Source: Gnetum montanum (lineage: Eukaryota > Streptophyta > Gnetopsida > Gnetales > Gnetaceae). From it: a DNA stretch of 64,000 nucleotides. The notes beneath the pieces are model-generated. The model was not told where the DNA came from. It worked only from the letters and a program-made list of their open reading frames with translations, and did no database searches. The translations under genes and the position numbers were made by a program. The stretch lies in assembly GCA_015680685.1 (NCBI GenBank), contig MNCI01004147.1, forward strand, positions 603,035 through 667,034, written 5' to 3'. This document shows positions 1 through 9,879 of the stretch, piece after piece (position 1 is the stretch's first letter; every line of letters starts with the position of its first letter).

Positions 1-235
1 TAATGGCAACTCCCCCTTTCCCACTTACGTGGGACGTAGTAAGAATTGAGCAGTGAGGGAAAAACTAATGGGCTAAAAGAGATAAATGATCTGTTGAAAT
101 TTTAATTTCTTGAAGCAGAATAAAGTCTAAAGCAATATTTAAATTGGAAAGAAAGTTGCTTACACGCTTCCATCAAAGCCTATCAGTAAGGCCTCAAACA
201 TTCCATAAAAAGAGGTTCATGGGGAAGTAGAGGGC

Positions 236-616
236 GTGTTGAATGAGAGGTCTATAGAAGGTTTGGAAGTCGAAGTATCCACTTCCATTGTCTATGAAAG
301 AATGGCAAAGGAGTTGTTTGTAATGATAGGGGCCACAGAAGTATTCAGAGGAGAGGAAGTGGAGGGTGAAGATATAGGGGAGGAAGCTTTGACTTGTTTC
401 CTTCCACTACTCATCATAAACTCCTCACCCAAGATGAAGTCCTTGAAGGACTTTGAGGGGATGACCTATGCTAAGGTGTGTGCACCCGACTATGGCGTTT
501 GTGCCTTGGTGAGGCTGGACAAAGAGGGAGACTTTGGAATTGTTTTAGAAGAGGATCTGAACCTAAAGGATTCTAATGACGGGTTGGAGGATGTGTCTAG
601 GGATCAAGTTTTTTGA
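236..616 (+). CDS. Hypothetical ORF, 126 codons, unrecognised
   Basis: An uninterrupted frame runs from an ATG to a TGA. The product is acidic and rich in Glu, Asp, Val and Leu, with no signal peptide, membrane segment or motif I recognise. It lies in a part of the window where I can name no transposon. The frame could be the remnant of a larger gene or of an older retroelement polyprotein, because the sequence upstream (60-235) also looks like decayed coding DNA, and the region after 620 has no long frame in the same sense. Being intact in a window where almost every other frame is broken is the only reason to list it. Function unknown. Confidence 0.25.
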   Translation: MLNERSIEGLEVEVSTSIVYERMAKELFVMIGATEVFRGEEVEGEDIGEEALTCFLPLLIINSSPKMKSLKDFEGMTYAKVCAPDYGVCALVRLDKEGDFGIVLEEDLNLKDSNDGLEDVSRDQVF

Positions 617-2130
617 GATGTGGTGGATTATTTTTTCCTAGCTAAGAAGGGACACACTGAGATATGATGCTCAACTTGATGACAGTAGCTACACAAGTTC
701 AGAAGATAGAAGTAGTTCAGAAGAGTTTCCCATCAGCTGTGAGGGTTAATGAGGTTTTTGTAAGAGTTATATCAAGTTCAATGCAGAACCAACAAATTTG
801 AGTTCCAATGATCACAATGCTATGCTTGGAGATAATTGGATCAAGGGTACTCACAATGTCCCTCTCTATGGATGAAAAAATGAGTGGAAGATTTGGCAAT
901 TCCACATAATAGGGAATTGTGTTATATGTTGGGTCATTAACATTAAAATCAAATCTTTAGGCATGCACAATAAGAATGGCATTCCGGGTTGGGAAAATTT
1001 TTAGGAAGAGAGCCTTCTCAACCTGAGAGGCCTTGGATAGTTTCGCTAGAATAAAGTTTCAGGCATAATAACGGGCATGAGAAACTTGAATGCCCTGTGA
1101 CAGAAGGAGGTTTTGAATTTGCATGTTAATGCTCAGGGACCTTGGTAGAAATCCCACTATTTGAAGAAAAATAAAACGTGTAGCAAAATCTTTAAAAACT
1201 TCTTAAAAAATGTCATCTAGAAGAAGGAAATATATTTTGGGCAAGTTAGAAGAACTTCCCTGAGGTAGAAAAGAATCGGAAGAATTTGCCATTGCTAGCA
1301 TGACCTAGCCACCCACTGTAATGCCAAACCCCATGACAACAGTGTAGAATAGCACCACTAGTCACCACACCAACCCACAAGGAGAGCACTATGGTGGTCA
1401 CACCAAAAGTAGCTACATAAGAAACCCTCGGACATTGCCACAACCAACGCAACAACACCCACCAATGCAACAGTAGCCCTTGCCCAACCAACAACAACAA
1501 CACTACAATGCAGACCCCATTGCCCACCACAACCACCGCCCCACAGCCACCAGAGCACGGTGTAGTAGTAGCCTAGGAAGCCAAAATCACAAGGCACCAC
1601 GGCAACAAAAAACATAACAAAAAAATTGAGATAAAAAACTGAAGAGTCAAACAAAGCAAAAAGCCAAACTAGAGGAGTTGCAGCATAGTGCAACAGCGCA
1701 ACCCCATGCACGACAAAGGGAATTGGGTAACTGCCACTCAACGACCCACCCAATGATCAGTTGTGAGGGTTGAATAGGAGAACATTGTTTTGCGACAACC
1801 TTAAAATCTGATTTTGTTTGGTTCTTTCATTCGTTATTAAATATTGTGATAAGCTGTTCACTATAGTTGGCCAATTTGGACTAGTAAGCTCCTTTCTAGC
1901 TTTCCTAAAGGTACGAACTAGATCTAAGAAATTGTATTGGCTAAAAAAGAAAACAATTTTTTGTCACTACGCAATGCAATTTGTGAAGGGTTTTTTGCAT
2001 TTCATCCTACTTTAGGATCGAATTCCCAAGGGTATCTAATATTGCCATGCACTATATATTTGGTTAAAAAAGAGAGAGACATTGAATTTCATGAAATTTT
2101 TGGAGCTTATGAAAACTCTTATAGTTGTAA
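617..2130. other. Unclassified AT-rich and CAN-rich sequence
   Basis: No gene or known repeat is recognised. Between about 1300 and 1560 the plus strand is rich in CAA, CCA and CAC triplets; one frame would read as a Gln/Pro/Asn-rich stretch, similar in composition to the linker after gag in the gypsy elements further right, but without an alignable motif. Minus-strand open frames here are products of this skewed composition. The rest is AT-rich. Confidence 0.3.
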
Positions 2131-2251
2131 TATAAGTACAACCCAAGATATATAATCGAATTAAAACTTTATAACTCAGCTTTCTCTTCTAGAATTGAAC
2201 CCATCACTTGGAGCTTTCAAATCAAGTCTTAACACCAAGCTAATACCTCAA
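2131..2251 (-). mobile_element. tRNA-derived SINE fragment, copy 1
   Basis: Read on the minus strand, this copy begins with a tRNA-like A box (TTAGCTTGGTGTTAAGAC) and has a B-box-like GGTTCAATTCT about 40 bases later, followed by a body containing GAGTTATAAAGTTTTAATT and a TATATATCTTGGG segment. The same order recurs at 2511-2662 and 4030-4180. Two pol III boxes at tRNA spacing with a shared non-tRNA body is the layout of a tRNA-derived SINE. The family is not one I can name. Confidence 0.5.
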
Positions 2252-2445
2252 ATTTTCTAGCAACCAATTTGAATTAAGATACCTCTAGTTATAAGGTAAT
2301 TAATTGGTAAACTTAGTCAATGTTAGCAAAAATAAAAATCAAGTTGATTATTTGGGTAAGAATTACACATAATTAAAAAAAAAACTAAATTTTAGTTTGG
2401 GAAACAACAACTAAGAAACTTTTTTACAACACTATTTACCCTAAA

Positions 2446-2508
2446 AACATATAGTCAAATTAACTTTATAAATCAAGATTGAGCCCCATAACTTGAGGAT
2501 TTCAAATT
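2446..2508 (-). mobile_element. SINE fragment, copy 2, head missing
   Basis: Minus-strand sequence resembling the B box and body of the neighbouring SINE copies (GGGGCTCAATCTTG, then TTTATAAAGTTAATTTGACTATATG). The A box is not visible. It abuts copy 3, so the two may be parts of a tandem or nested insertion. Confidence 0.35.
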
Positions 2509-2510
2509 AA

Positions 2511-2662
2511 GGTGATGGTGGAACTCAAAACAATTGAAACATAGGTATACCCCAAAATATATAGTCTACCTAGAACTTTATAACTCGATATTGCCCACCA
2601 AAATTTTACCCATGACTTAGAGTTTTTAAAACAAGAGTCTTACCACTAGGCTAACAACTCAT
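2511..2662 (-). mobile_element. tRNA-derived SINE, copy 3
   Basis: On the minus strand the A box reads TTAGCCTAGTGGTAAGAC, close to the pol III consensus. The B box is decayed (ATGGGTAAAATTTTGG). The body GGGCAATATCGAGTTATAAAG and the tail ending in TTTTGAGTTCCACC match copy 5. The length of about 150 bases fits a short plant SINE. Confidence 0.5.
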
Positions 2663-2984
2663 TGTTAAAAATTAAATTTTAACTAATTACATGCTATTAA
2701 CATTTTAAGCATTAAACATAAAATTTTATTAATAAAAACTATACAACTTAGTGTGAATGTGGAGAAGAAAAATAAGTTTTCTATTTTTGCAACTATTCCA
2801 TGGTTTTGAGAAAATTAAAACTAATGTTTAAATAAAGGTTTTATGAAAGTTACACTCTTCTTCAAGTTATTAATTATGGAGCATCTTTATCATCTTGAAA
2901 CAAATCAATAATATGTAGATTATTGGATACAACTCATAATCCAATTCTCTTAAAAGAAAGTACAAATTCAATTACCAAACTATC

Positions 2985-3895
2985 TGATGAGAGCTATTAC
3001 TCTAGCGATTTATTCTAATTATTAGAGCAGTTACTCTAGTGGTTTATTCTAATTATTAGAGCAGTTACTTTAGCAGTTTATTCTAATTATTAGAGTGGTT
3101 ATTCTAATTATTAGAGTAGTTGCTCCCAAGCCTATAAATACAGTGCCCAGGTGCACAATTGGGAAGGAAGTCTTTTAGAAGAAAAGTAGCGAAACTCTTG
3201 TAGTATGTTTGAAAGTTAGAGTATTTTCCAAGTGCCCACAACAGGAGGCCTAAGTGTGGACGGATCTTTATTCAAGCATTATGTACCTGACCACACCTTG
3301 TGTACGGCAATAAAGATGAGCTCTTTGATTCATCCTTGCAGCACTTGAGATTTTCTTTTCTTACGCATTTCTTTTATTTTATTTTCTTATGCATTTATTT
3401 TATTTTATGCACTTTACATTTATGTTATTAGTGTAGCAATTCATTTTGATCAATTAAGCAAATCGTTAAATTACACTTAGTACAATCACTTCAAGCATGT
3501 GTGTAACACTTGGTAACCTAGTAATGATTAGCATTTGGTAATCCCAGTAGTGTTGCACTGGTTCAGGATGTCTACAACAAGTGAGAATGGATGCTGGTGT
3601 TAGGATTAGTTAGAACTTAGTTAATGAGTAGTTAAGATAAATTAATCACTTAGTTATCTCTCTTCTCCCTTATTAGCACATGACATAAAAGCATAAAAGA
3701 TATAAAAATCATATGCCTCAAGCTTACTTAACCATACAATTGTGACATACAAGTAAGTTTGGGAAGACAACGATCAACCAACCCATTCTTATTCCAAAAA
3801 GGTGCGTAGGCACTTAGTCCTTGGAATTCGACCAGATCGTGCATGAAACACTTGTGTTCGTATGGTTGAGAGTAGGGGTACCTTGCCGCTCATCA
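2985..3895 (+). repeat. Solo LTR of the gypsy family, with duplication CTATC
   Basis: The sequence begins TGATGAG and ends CTCATCA, the 7-base terminal inverted repeat of all LTRs in this window, and is flanked by the perfect 5-base duplication CTATC (2980-2984 and 3896-3900). It has a TATA box (TATAAATA, 3133-3140), an AATAAA signal near 3310 and the family U5, but no primer site or internal region follows. It is therefore a solo LTR, which normally forms by recombination between the two LTRs of a full element. Its U3 carries 34-base tandem repeats not seen in the other LTRs. Confidence 0.85.
2991..3113 (+). repeat. 34-bp tandem repeat in U3 of the solo LTR
   Basis: Three full units (2991-3024, 3025-3058, 3059-3092) and one shortened unit (3093-3113) of a sequence ending TTTATTCTAATTATTA. 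The array lies between the LTR start and the TATA box, where enhancer repeats often sit in LTRs. Units differ at a few positions. Confidence 0.85.
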
Positions 3896-3973
3896 CTATC
3901 CAACCTTTTTATCTATAAGTTATCAAAATAGAATAATAAGTAAAAACTTAGTGCATGTAAGTAAAAATTCAAT

Positions 3974-4030
3974 TTCAAGTTATGAGTTCAATTCCAATGG
4001 ACAATCCTAAGCTATAAAGTTCTAATTTGG
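3974..4030 (+). mobile_element. SINE fragment, copy 4, opposite orientation
   Basis: Plus-strand sequence with a B-box-like GAGTTCAATTCC followed by a body ending in TTGGAGGTTGTTGGAACC. It is the reverse complement of the pattern in copy 5 right next to it, so 3974-4180 forms an imperfect inverted repeat. The head is missing. Confidence 0.4.
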
Positions 4031-4180
4031 AGGTTGTTGGAACCCAAAATAAGTGAAATATAAGTACACCTTAAGATATATAGTCCAATTAAAACTTTCT
4101 ATAACTCAGTATTGCCCATTGAAATTGAACCTATGACTTGGGCTCCCAAATCAAGCATCTTACGACTAGGCTAACATCTC
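4030..4180 (-). mobile_element. tRNA-derived SINE, copy 5
   Basis: The best preserved copy. On the minus strand the A box (TTAGCCTAGTCGTAAGA) and B box (AGGTTCAATTTC) start about 42 bases apart, as in tRNA genes. The body reads GGGCAATACTGAGTTATAG and ends near TTTTGGGTTCCAACA. No target duplication could be assigned because neighbouring copies abut it. Confidence 0.55.
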
Positions 4181-4699
4181 AATGTTGATAAATAAAAAAA
4201 ATAAAATCTTTTAGTTCCAACACCTCCCATCTTTATGTATGCACTTATGGAAAAGACATGTAATGAGCATGCTTTTATAACATATTTAATTTTAGGGGGG
4301 CTAGTGTGTTGGATCCCAAAAAAAAAAATAATAATATTTAAAAATCATACTACAAAGATCATCGAAGAGAGAGTCTAAAGAAAAAGCCAAATGATTTTGG
4401 GGATGCTTTTTTAGGTTTTCAGCCTTATAACCAATCTTGAAAAACCTTCTCTCTAGGGTAGGAAAAGGATTAGGCCTTGCCTTTATTCAGAAGTGTCCTC
4501 ATGGCTTTTCACTTCTTATTAAAGAGTTGCTTGTAAAGAAAAGGAGAAAACTCTCTCTAAAGAAAAAGGAATACATCAATCAGAGATAACAAACAAATAG
4601 CAACAAAAGTTGAAAGCTTTTCATCCGTGAGCCTTAATAATAAAAAGAAATTAATGTTGTAGAAAAAGATTAATTGTTTAGCTCTCACTAGAAGCTTTT
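4181..4699. other. AT-rich stretch without recognised gene
   Basis: Contains a G-rich tract followed by a TG (TTAGGGGGGCTAGTGTGTTGG near 4291) and an A-run at about 4319-4330. That could be a polypurine tract and LTR start of an unrelated element, but no matching second LTR is visible. The rightmost part may be the 3' end of the minus-strand LINE. Confidence 0.25.
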
Positions 4700-4739
4700 T
4701 TACTTGAAGTTGTAGTTGAAAAGTGACCTCTTTGAGAAT

Positions 4740-5290
4740 TTGGTATTTGACACCTAAAGAGAGATCATAGTTACGCTCTTGTTGTTGGAAAATAATAGCA
4801 CATTGAAGTTTTCAAATAGAATAAAGAATAAGTGGTCAAAGACGGATCCAAATGCAAAGAAATAAAGTAGACAAAGCAGGATGATCACCAAGAATGACTT
4901 CATTGATGCTTGGTTCAAAGTTGTTACAAATTTTGGATGTTCATTTCCAAGCATGTTGAGCAATAGGACACTTTAAAAAAATCATGAGAACATGAGTTTT
5001 CACTTCTACAAATAGGATATTAAGGAGAAACATTTTTCATATTTTTAAGAAGACCTTGATGAAGAAGACACCCTAAGAAAATACTAATTTTAGGAAATGT
5101 AGGAGCTTTCAAAATATCTTGTATTTTCTTCATCCAAAAATGTGATGATAATTGCATTTTCTAGGCATTATTGAATTTTTTATAAATAAAATTATTCTTT
5201 GTAATAATCTCATAAGCAACTTTTGAATTAAAAGGAAAAACATGTGTGCCATCCTTCCAAAAACATATATGGAAAAGCCTTATGCAAATT
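4740..5290 (-). pseudogene. LINE ORF2 C-terminal zinc-binding (zf-RVT) region
   Basis: Minus-strand frames show KDGTHVFPFNSKVAYEI (about 5205-5255), then a region ending YPICRSENSCSH and FFK (about 4980-5022). The Cys-x2-Cys with a following His pattern, in a W- and F-rich setting after the RT, is the zf-RVT domain of plant LINEs. A 69-codon frame at 4754-4963 is the tail of this protein in one reading phase. Decayed. Confidence 0.6.
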
Positions 5291-6179
5291 ATTGTCAACT
5301 TTAAGTAAAATTTCAAGATTAAAATTTTTCAAATTTTTTTTTCCTCTTTCTATTTAAACCATAGAGGCTAGAAGCTTATTTCCAAGTAATCCATTTATCA
5401 TGCATACCTCAACAAGAAACCTTAGAGATATCAAATTTGCTCCAAGTGGTACATAATCTAGATGCATTAGTAGCCCAAGCTCCTTTATTGAAAGAAGCCA
5501 CCAGGGGTTAATTTGCTTAAGCATATCTTCTAAAACTATAATATGATTGTAATTCCAATATTTGCTAAGTTTGCACCGTGTCTTCCAAATTTGTGTGAGA
5601 ATTTGAGAATGAAGATTAGAAATGACTTGAGGAAAAAGAAGACAATGAAGAAAGTTATTAGAAGATCAATTGTTATCATTCTTAGGTTTTCCTTGCATAA
5701 GTCTATTTCTTACAAGGAGCATCTAAACATTATCTCCATTAATGCACCTTATAACCCATTTTGCTATAAGAGAAATACCCTAGTTATAACAATTAATGAG
5801 GCCAAGTCATCCATCTTTCTTACTACTAGTGCAAATATCTCAAGCAATTTTAGAAAAACTTTTTCTATGTTGCTTAGCAAACCAAAGAAATCGATGGATA
5901 ATACGATCAATTCTCTCATAAGAAGTTTTAGAATGAGCCTAATAACTAGAGTAATAAACATGAGTTAATTAAAGCATTTGCTTAATGATTACAACTTTGC
6001 CAACAAGGGTGGGCTTTTTTCTTTCCATTTATCAAGCTTCTTTTCAATTTTATCAATCACATAATTCCACAAAATAGTAATATTAGGCTCAAAAGAAAAA
6101 GCTATTCCTAAAATTTTGAAGCTAAAATCTTTTTTCAAGATTTTCTAAGGCTTGTGAGTAACCCACTCATCAATAATGC

Positions 6180-7480
6180 CATTACAATAAACAACAGATT
6201 TTTACCAATTGATCTAAGAGCTAGATAACATACAGTAACTCTCTACTTTAGCTAAAAGAGTATTAATATGTTGTAGAGAATTATTGATCATAAAAAAGAA
6301 TCATTTACAACGTGCATGCTAAGCAATTATAGACCTTGATCATCAATTGAAATTCCCTTAATGAACTTACTTTGTAGATCATAATGCAGATTATGTGAAA
6401 GAAAATTTGTAGCAGTAATAAAAAGATAGAGAGCTAGAGGACAACCTTGATGAACTAACTCTTGAAAAGAAAAGGAGGAACTTAATCCAAAATTAGTAAC
6501 AAATTGAGCATTAGCATCAGTGAGTAGGGTAGGAATAAGTAGAATAAAATAATAACTAAATCCCAGTTTATAGAGATAAGATATAATGAAATTTCATTCA
6601 ATCTTATCATAAGCTTTGGTATAATCTAACTTAACAAAATGAATGTCATGGTTAGTATCTAAAGCCTATTGTATTCCCTACCAAGCAGCAATAACATTAT
6701 TTAAGATATATCTACCTTTAACAAAACCTTAGGTTTAAAGATATCTTCAATAACCTTGTGAATTTGACAAGCCATGCATTTAGGTAAAATTTTGTAAGTA
6801 TTGTTAAGAAGAGTAATAGGCCTCTAATTAGAAATATGTTAAAGATCTCAATTCCAGAAAGAAGATGAACCACATCCTTATTAATATTTTTACGAAGAGA
6901 AACTTTTTTAATGGATTTTTGGAAAAATATGAAAGAGATCATTTCCAACGATGTCCCAATGCTTCTTAAAAAATTCAATAGGAAAACCATCATGAGCTTT
7001 ACCATTTACTAAACTAAAGGTCACTGCTTTGATTTCTTCCACTATAATTTCTACTTCAAGAATACTTCGATGCACTTCTGTTATAAGATGAGGAATATAT
7101 ATACTAGAGGTCTAAAAGAATGTCTTACTAAAACTTTCAAAAGAAAAATGATTTGCAAAAAACTATTAATAGTTTTAGGATATTTAATAATAGAATAATT
7201 ATATAAAGTGATTCCAGTTTAGGTACCTAATCTTTTCCTTTTATAAAATTTAAAAATTCCTTACAAGGTTCATTTTCAATTTTTAGCCAACCCATGTGAC
7301 TTTTAGTGAGAGCACTTTTAGCTTCAAAAGTATCCCAACATTGTTGAGCATAAAGAGCCTTAGTTAAGGCTTTTTGAGTTTTAAAATCAAAAAGATTTTG
7401 GTCTAAAAGAATTTGCATTTGCTTTATAGATTCTACAAAATCTTTTTCAACTTAATGCTTAGGCTTAGTAAATTTCTTTC
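6180..7480 (-). pseudogene. LINE reverse transcriptase, broken
   Basis: Minus-strand motifs in LINE order: an Ala/Lys-rich linker ending GWLKIENEPCKEFLNF (about 7250-7310), DGFPIEFFKKHWD (about 6945-6990), NWRPITLLN (about 6805-6835), KLDYTKAYDK carrying the first catalytic Asp (about 6603-6634) and QGCPLA.YLF (about 6426-6460). These match blocks of the plant L1 RT family. Frames change repeatedly between blocks. I did not find a clean second catalytic motif (F/YADD), which would be expected near 6250. Confidence 0.75.
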
Positions 7481-7659
7481 CAAATCATATAGCATAATTT
7501 TTGACTCTAAGTAGTTCATTACCACCTGTTAATCCAACCAATATCACTCGTAGGTTTGTTTTTGCATTTCTTAAAGACTTCAACATGTTTTTCCCACTGG
7601 GTCCTATGAACATATTTAGCATTCATACGAAAAAGCTCATGCTTTCAAAAGAATGAAGA

Positions 7660-8260
7660 ATTACTACTAGAGAGAAAAATGCTAATACAAAATTAATTTC
7701 ACAAAGTAGCATCTATATGCACTTCTACTTTCCTTATAGGCTTCCAAAACATGAGAGATGTACAATCTATCAAGCTGACAATACATTCTATTATCTCCTT
7801 GTTGATAATTACACCAAGTATAATGTTTTTTTATTTGAATAACATGGTAATAAAGAGCTAACATCAAAAAGAAGATATATTTTTTTTGAAATTGCACCAA
7901 TCTTCTTTTTCTTAAGAAGACATATTAGGAGGAAAATCACCAAGTTTATCTAAATGACTTTCAACCATATTAAAATCATCTTCAATAATCCAAGGAACTT
8001 TAGGCAAAGATAAACGATATTTCCAAACCTATGATCAATATTTTGAATTATTAGAAGCATAAATATTACAAAGTCCAAAGTTTTTAAAATGCATTTAACA
8101 ACCAAACTAATATTATGAGTGAAATCTTACCTTTTTGTAGAAAAGAAAATCTAGAAATAAATGCCTGTTTGAAAGATAATTCCTAGAAATCTTTGCTTAG
8201 GACTTATCAAAAAGACCCCAAACATTCCATGTTAAAACTAACATTGAGATGTGGTAGAGG
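7660..8260 (-). pseudogene. LINE endonuclease region, broken
   Basis: The minus strand starts with a segment like LTWNVWGLFDKS (about 8205-8245), the usual opening of plant L1 endonucleases, and further on has TWCNYQQGDNR followed by QLDRLYISH (7770-7825), matching the conserved TW.N....DR.Y...LDR block near the end of this domain. The domain nicks target DNA for target-primed reverse transcription. Several frameshifts separate the two motifs, so it cannot be functional. Confidence 0.65.
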
Positions 8261-8639
8261 ATGCCCCCATTTTTAATTTTTAAGCTCAACATTTGTCTCA
8301 CAATCCATGTTACTAATAAGTAAAAAAGCATTATTTGATAAGAAAAACACTTGGAACAATAGTATAAGTAGAAAGATAATGAGATACCTTTGGGGTTTTT
8401 AAATTAAAAGAAGTATTTATAGACCTTATCTTTTTACATTGCACTAAGTGAAATATATTTGCATCAGTATTTTCATTGTTGTTCCCTGTTGATAATTCCT
8501 TTTTTTTTTCTTAAGAAAAGTTCTCTTTAGATATCAAGAGTTTACTGACATCTTTATAATTAAGAGAATTAGTTGTTGAAGAAGATTTCGTTTGTGCTGG
8601 CCAAAAATTACCATTATTTGCTTTTCTAAAAATTATTAT

Positions 8640-8773
8640 TATTTTTCCTCATGAACAACTTTTTTATTGAGAATAAGACAAATTTCAATAACATGGCCTT
8701 TACAATGACAATATCTGCAACATCCTTGCAAATTGTAATATGTAAATTTTTGGGAAAAACATTGATTACCAAC
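8640..8773 (-). pseudogene. LINE ORF1 C-terminal zinc knuckle fragment
   Basis: One minus-strand frame reads CRYCHCKGHVIEIC, a perfect CX2CX4HX4C zinc knuckle (about 8678-8730). In plant L1 elements the first ORF is a nucleic-acid-binding protein with such a knuckle near its end, just upstream of the endonuclease ORF, which is the order here. The sequence upstream is lost at the LTR boundary at 8774. A copia gag origin is possible but fits the neighbouring endonuclease less well. Confidence 0.5.
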
Positions 8774-9632
8774 TGATGAGTGGTGGAGCAATCCCAACAC
8801 TCTACCATATAAGTCACGAGTGCTAGCATGCGACTAGATTGTAATCCACGAATGGACAATGTAATCATGCTAGTAATTGATATTAAGTTTGTGATCGTTG
8901 TCTTCTCACCTTGAGTTAGTGAAGTTTAAGTGTATGATTTAACTCATAGTAAGACATATGTTATGTGATGTTATAGGGCTCATTTTACTCCTAAGTGCAA
9001 ACATAATGAAAATGAAGTTAAATGCTATATCTAAGTAATGACAAACATGTAAATCTATTCTATCCTATAGCGATGAGCATTTGTTCCTAGCTTACCAGAC
9101 ACACCTTGGACTCATGTAATTGTTACTGGGATTACCAAGTGAATTCACCACTAAGCGAATCAAGTGAAACCATTACTGGGTTACCAAACGATTACACTTT
9201 AACACTCGAAACTTATCGTACTTATTCCGCTTTACTAATGAGCAAGTAAAATAAAGTGCTTTGGAAATGTAAATGATTAAGCTAAGAAAACATGGAAATT
9301 ATGCTAAGTTAACAAGTAAAACTAAGTGGATGCTGCAATGATGGAAAGTGATCTCGATCTTTATTGCCATCGTGAACTACGTCCAAGTACAATTCACTTA
9401 AATAAAGATTTCGTTCAATTGCTAAACATCACACTACGAGCATTCACTTTATCGTTAACTAAGAAAACAAACTGCAAGAGTTTCCTTAAGATTTGCAATG
9501 AAAAATTGTTGATTATGTGCCCAAGTGTCGGCATATATAGGGTTGCATGCATCTTGAGACATCGTATTTGCAACATCATTGCTACGATATTGTAGATACG
9601 ATATTGTAGAGCAACAAAAATTAACTTTATCA
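8774..9632 (-). repeat. 3' LTR of element H, inverted
   Basis: The left end is TGATGAG (complement of CTCATCA). Minus-strand landmarks match the family: GTGTTGGGATTGC-like end, GAAGACAACGATC, two TTGGTAA.CC repeats in U5, an AATAAAGATCG signal near 9360, a TATATA near 9533 and a U3 with two CTACAATATCGTA motifs. The right end reads TTTATCA, so the U3 start is TGATAAA instead of TGATGAG. Directly outside is a decayed PPT and the GGATGAGTTT leader that precedes 3' LTRs in the other elements, which identifies it as the 3' LTR. Confidence 0.75.
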
Positions 9633-9879
9633 TGCTTCCACGACTGACTGGAAACTCATCCTCGAGTTAAAAAAAATGAGGATAGAGTCCCTTACAAAAT
9701 TGGGATGTAGACTCAACTTGACATGACTAACTAAATATTTACATAACTTAGAATGCTATAGTGGTTTTTTTTTTACAAAATGACATAGTTTCATGACAAA
9801 ACAAAAACAAAATTTGAAGTAGCATGATGTAGTTCATGTTTGAGGCAATGAAGGTTCTTCCATTAGCTTCTTTTCCTAT

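Larger units (their letters stand above)
4700..8773 (-). mobile_element. Degenerate plant L1-type LINE, 5'-truncated by element H
   Basis: A minus-strand non-LTR retrotransposon. Reading right to left it shows a CCHC zinc knuckle (end of ORF1), an apurinic-type endonuclease region, a reverse transcriptase and the zinc-binding C-terminal domain (zf-RVT) usual for plant L1 ORF2. Frameshifts and stops break every domain. Its ORF1 is cut at 8774 by the end of an inverted LTR (element H), so the LINE is older than H and its 5' part, if it survives, lies beyond the right end of the window. The 3' end near 4700 is uncertain and no target duplication was found. Confidence 0.75.

Noticed and set aside
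1246-1753. Two overlapping minus-strand open frames with hydrophobic, Trp/Val/Leu-rich products that could look like membrane proteins
   Set aside because: They are read from the complement of a CAA/CCA/CAC-rich stretch; base composition explains the Val/Leu/Trp content and no start context or family match is seen.
2991-3113. CRISPR-like array of 34-base repeats
   Set aside because: The repeats are directly adjacent without spacers and lie in the U3 of a plant LTR.
4285-4330. TTAGGGGGGCTAG followed by TGTGTTGG: possible PPT and LTR start of another element
   Set aside because: No second LTR, primer site or matching internal sequence was found nearby, so the boundary cannot be supported.
5543-5968. 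Plus-strand frame of 141 codons within the LINE
   Set aside because: It runs opposite to the LINE coding strand and has no motif; the LINE protein is on the minus strand over the same bases.
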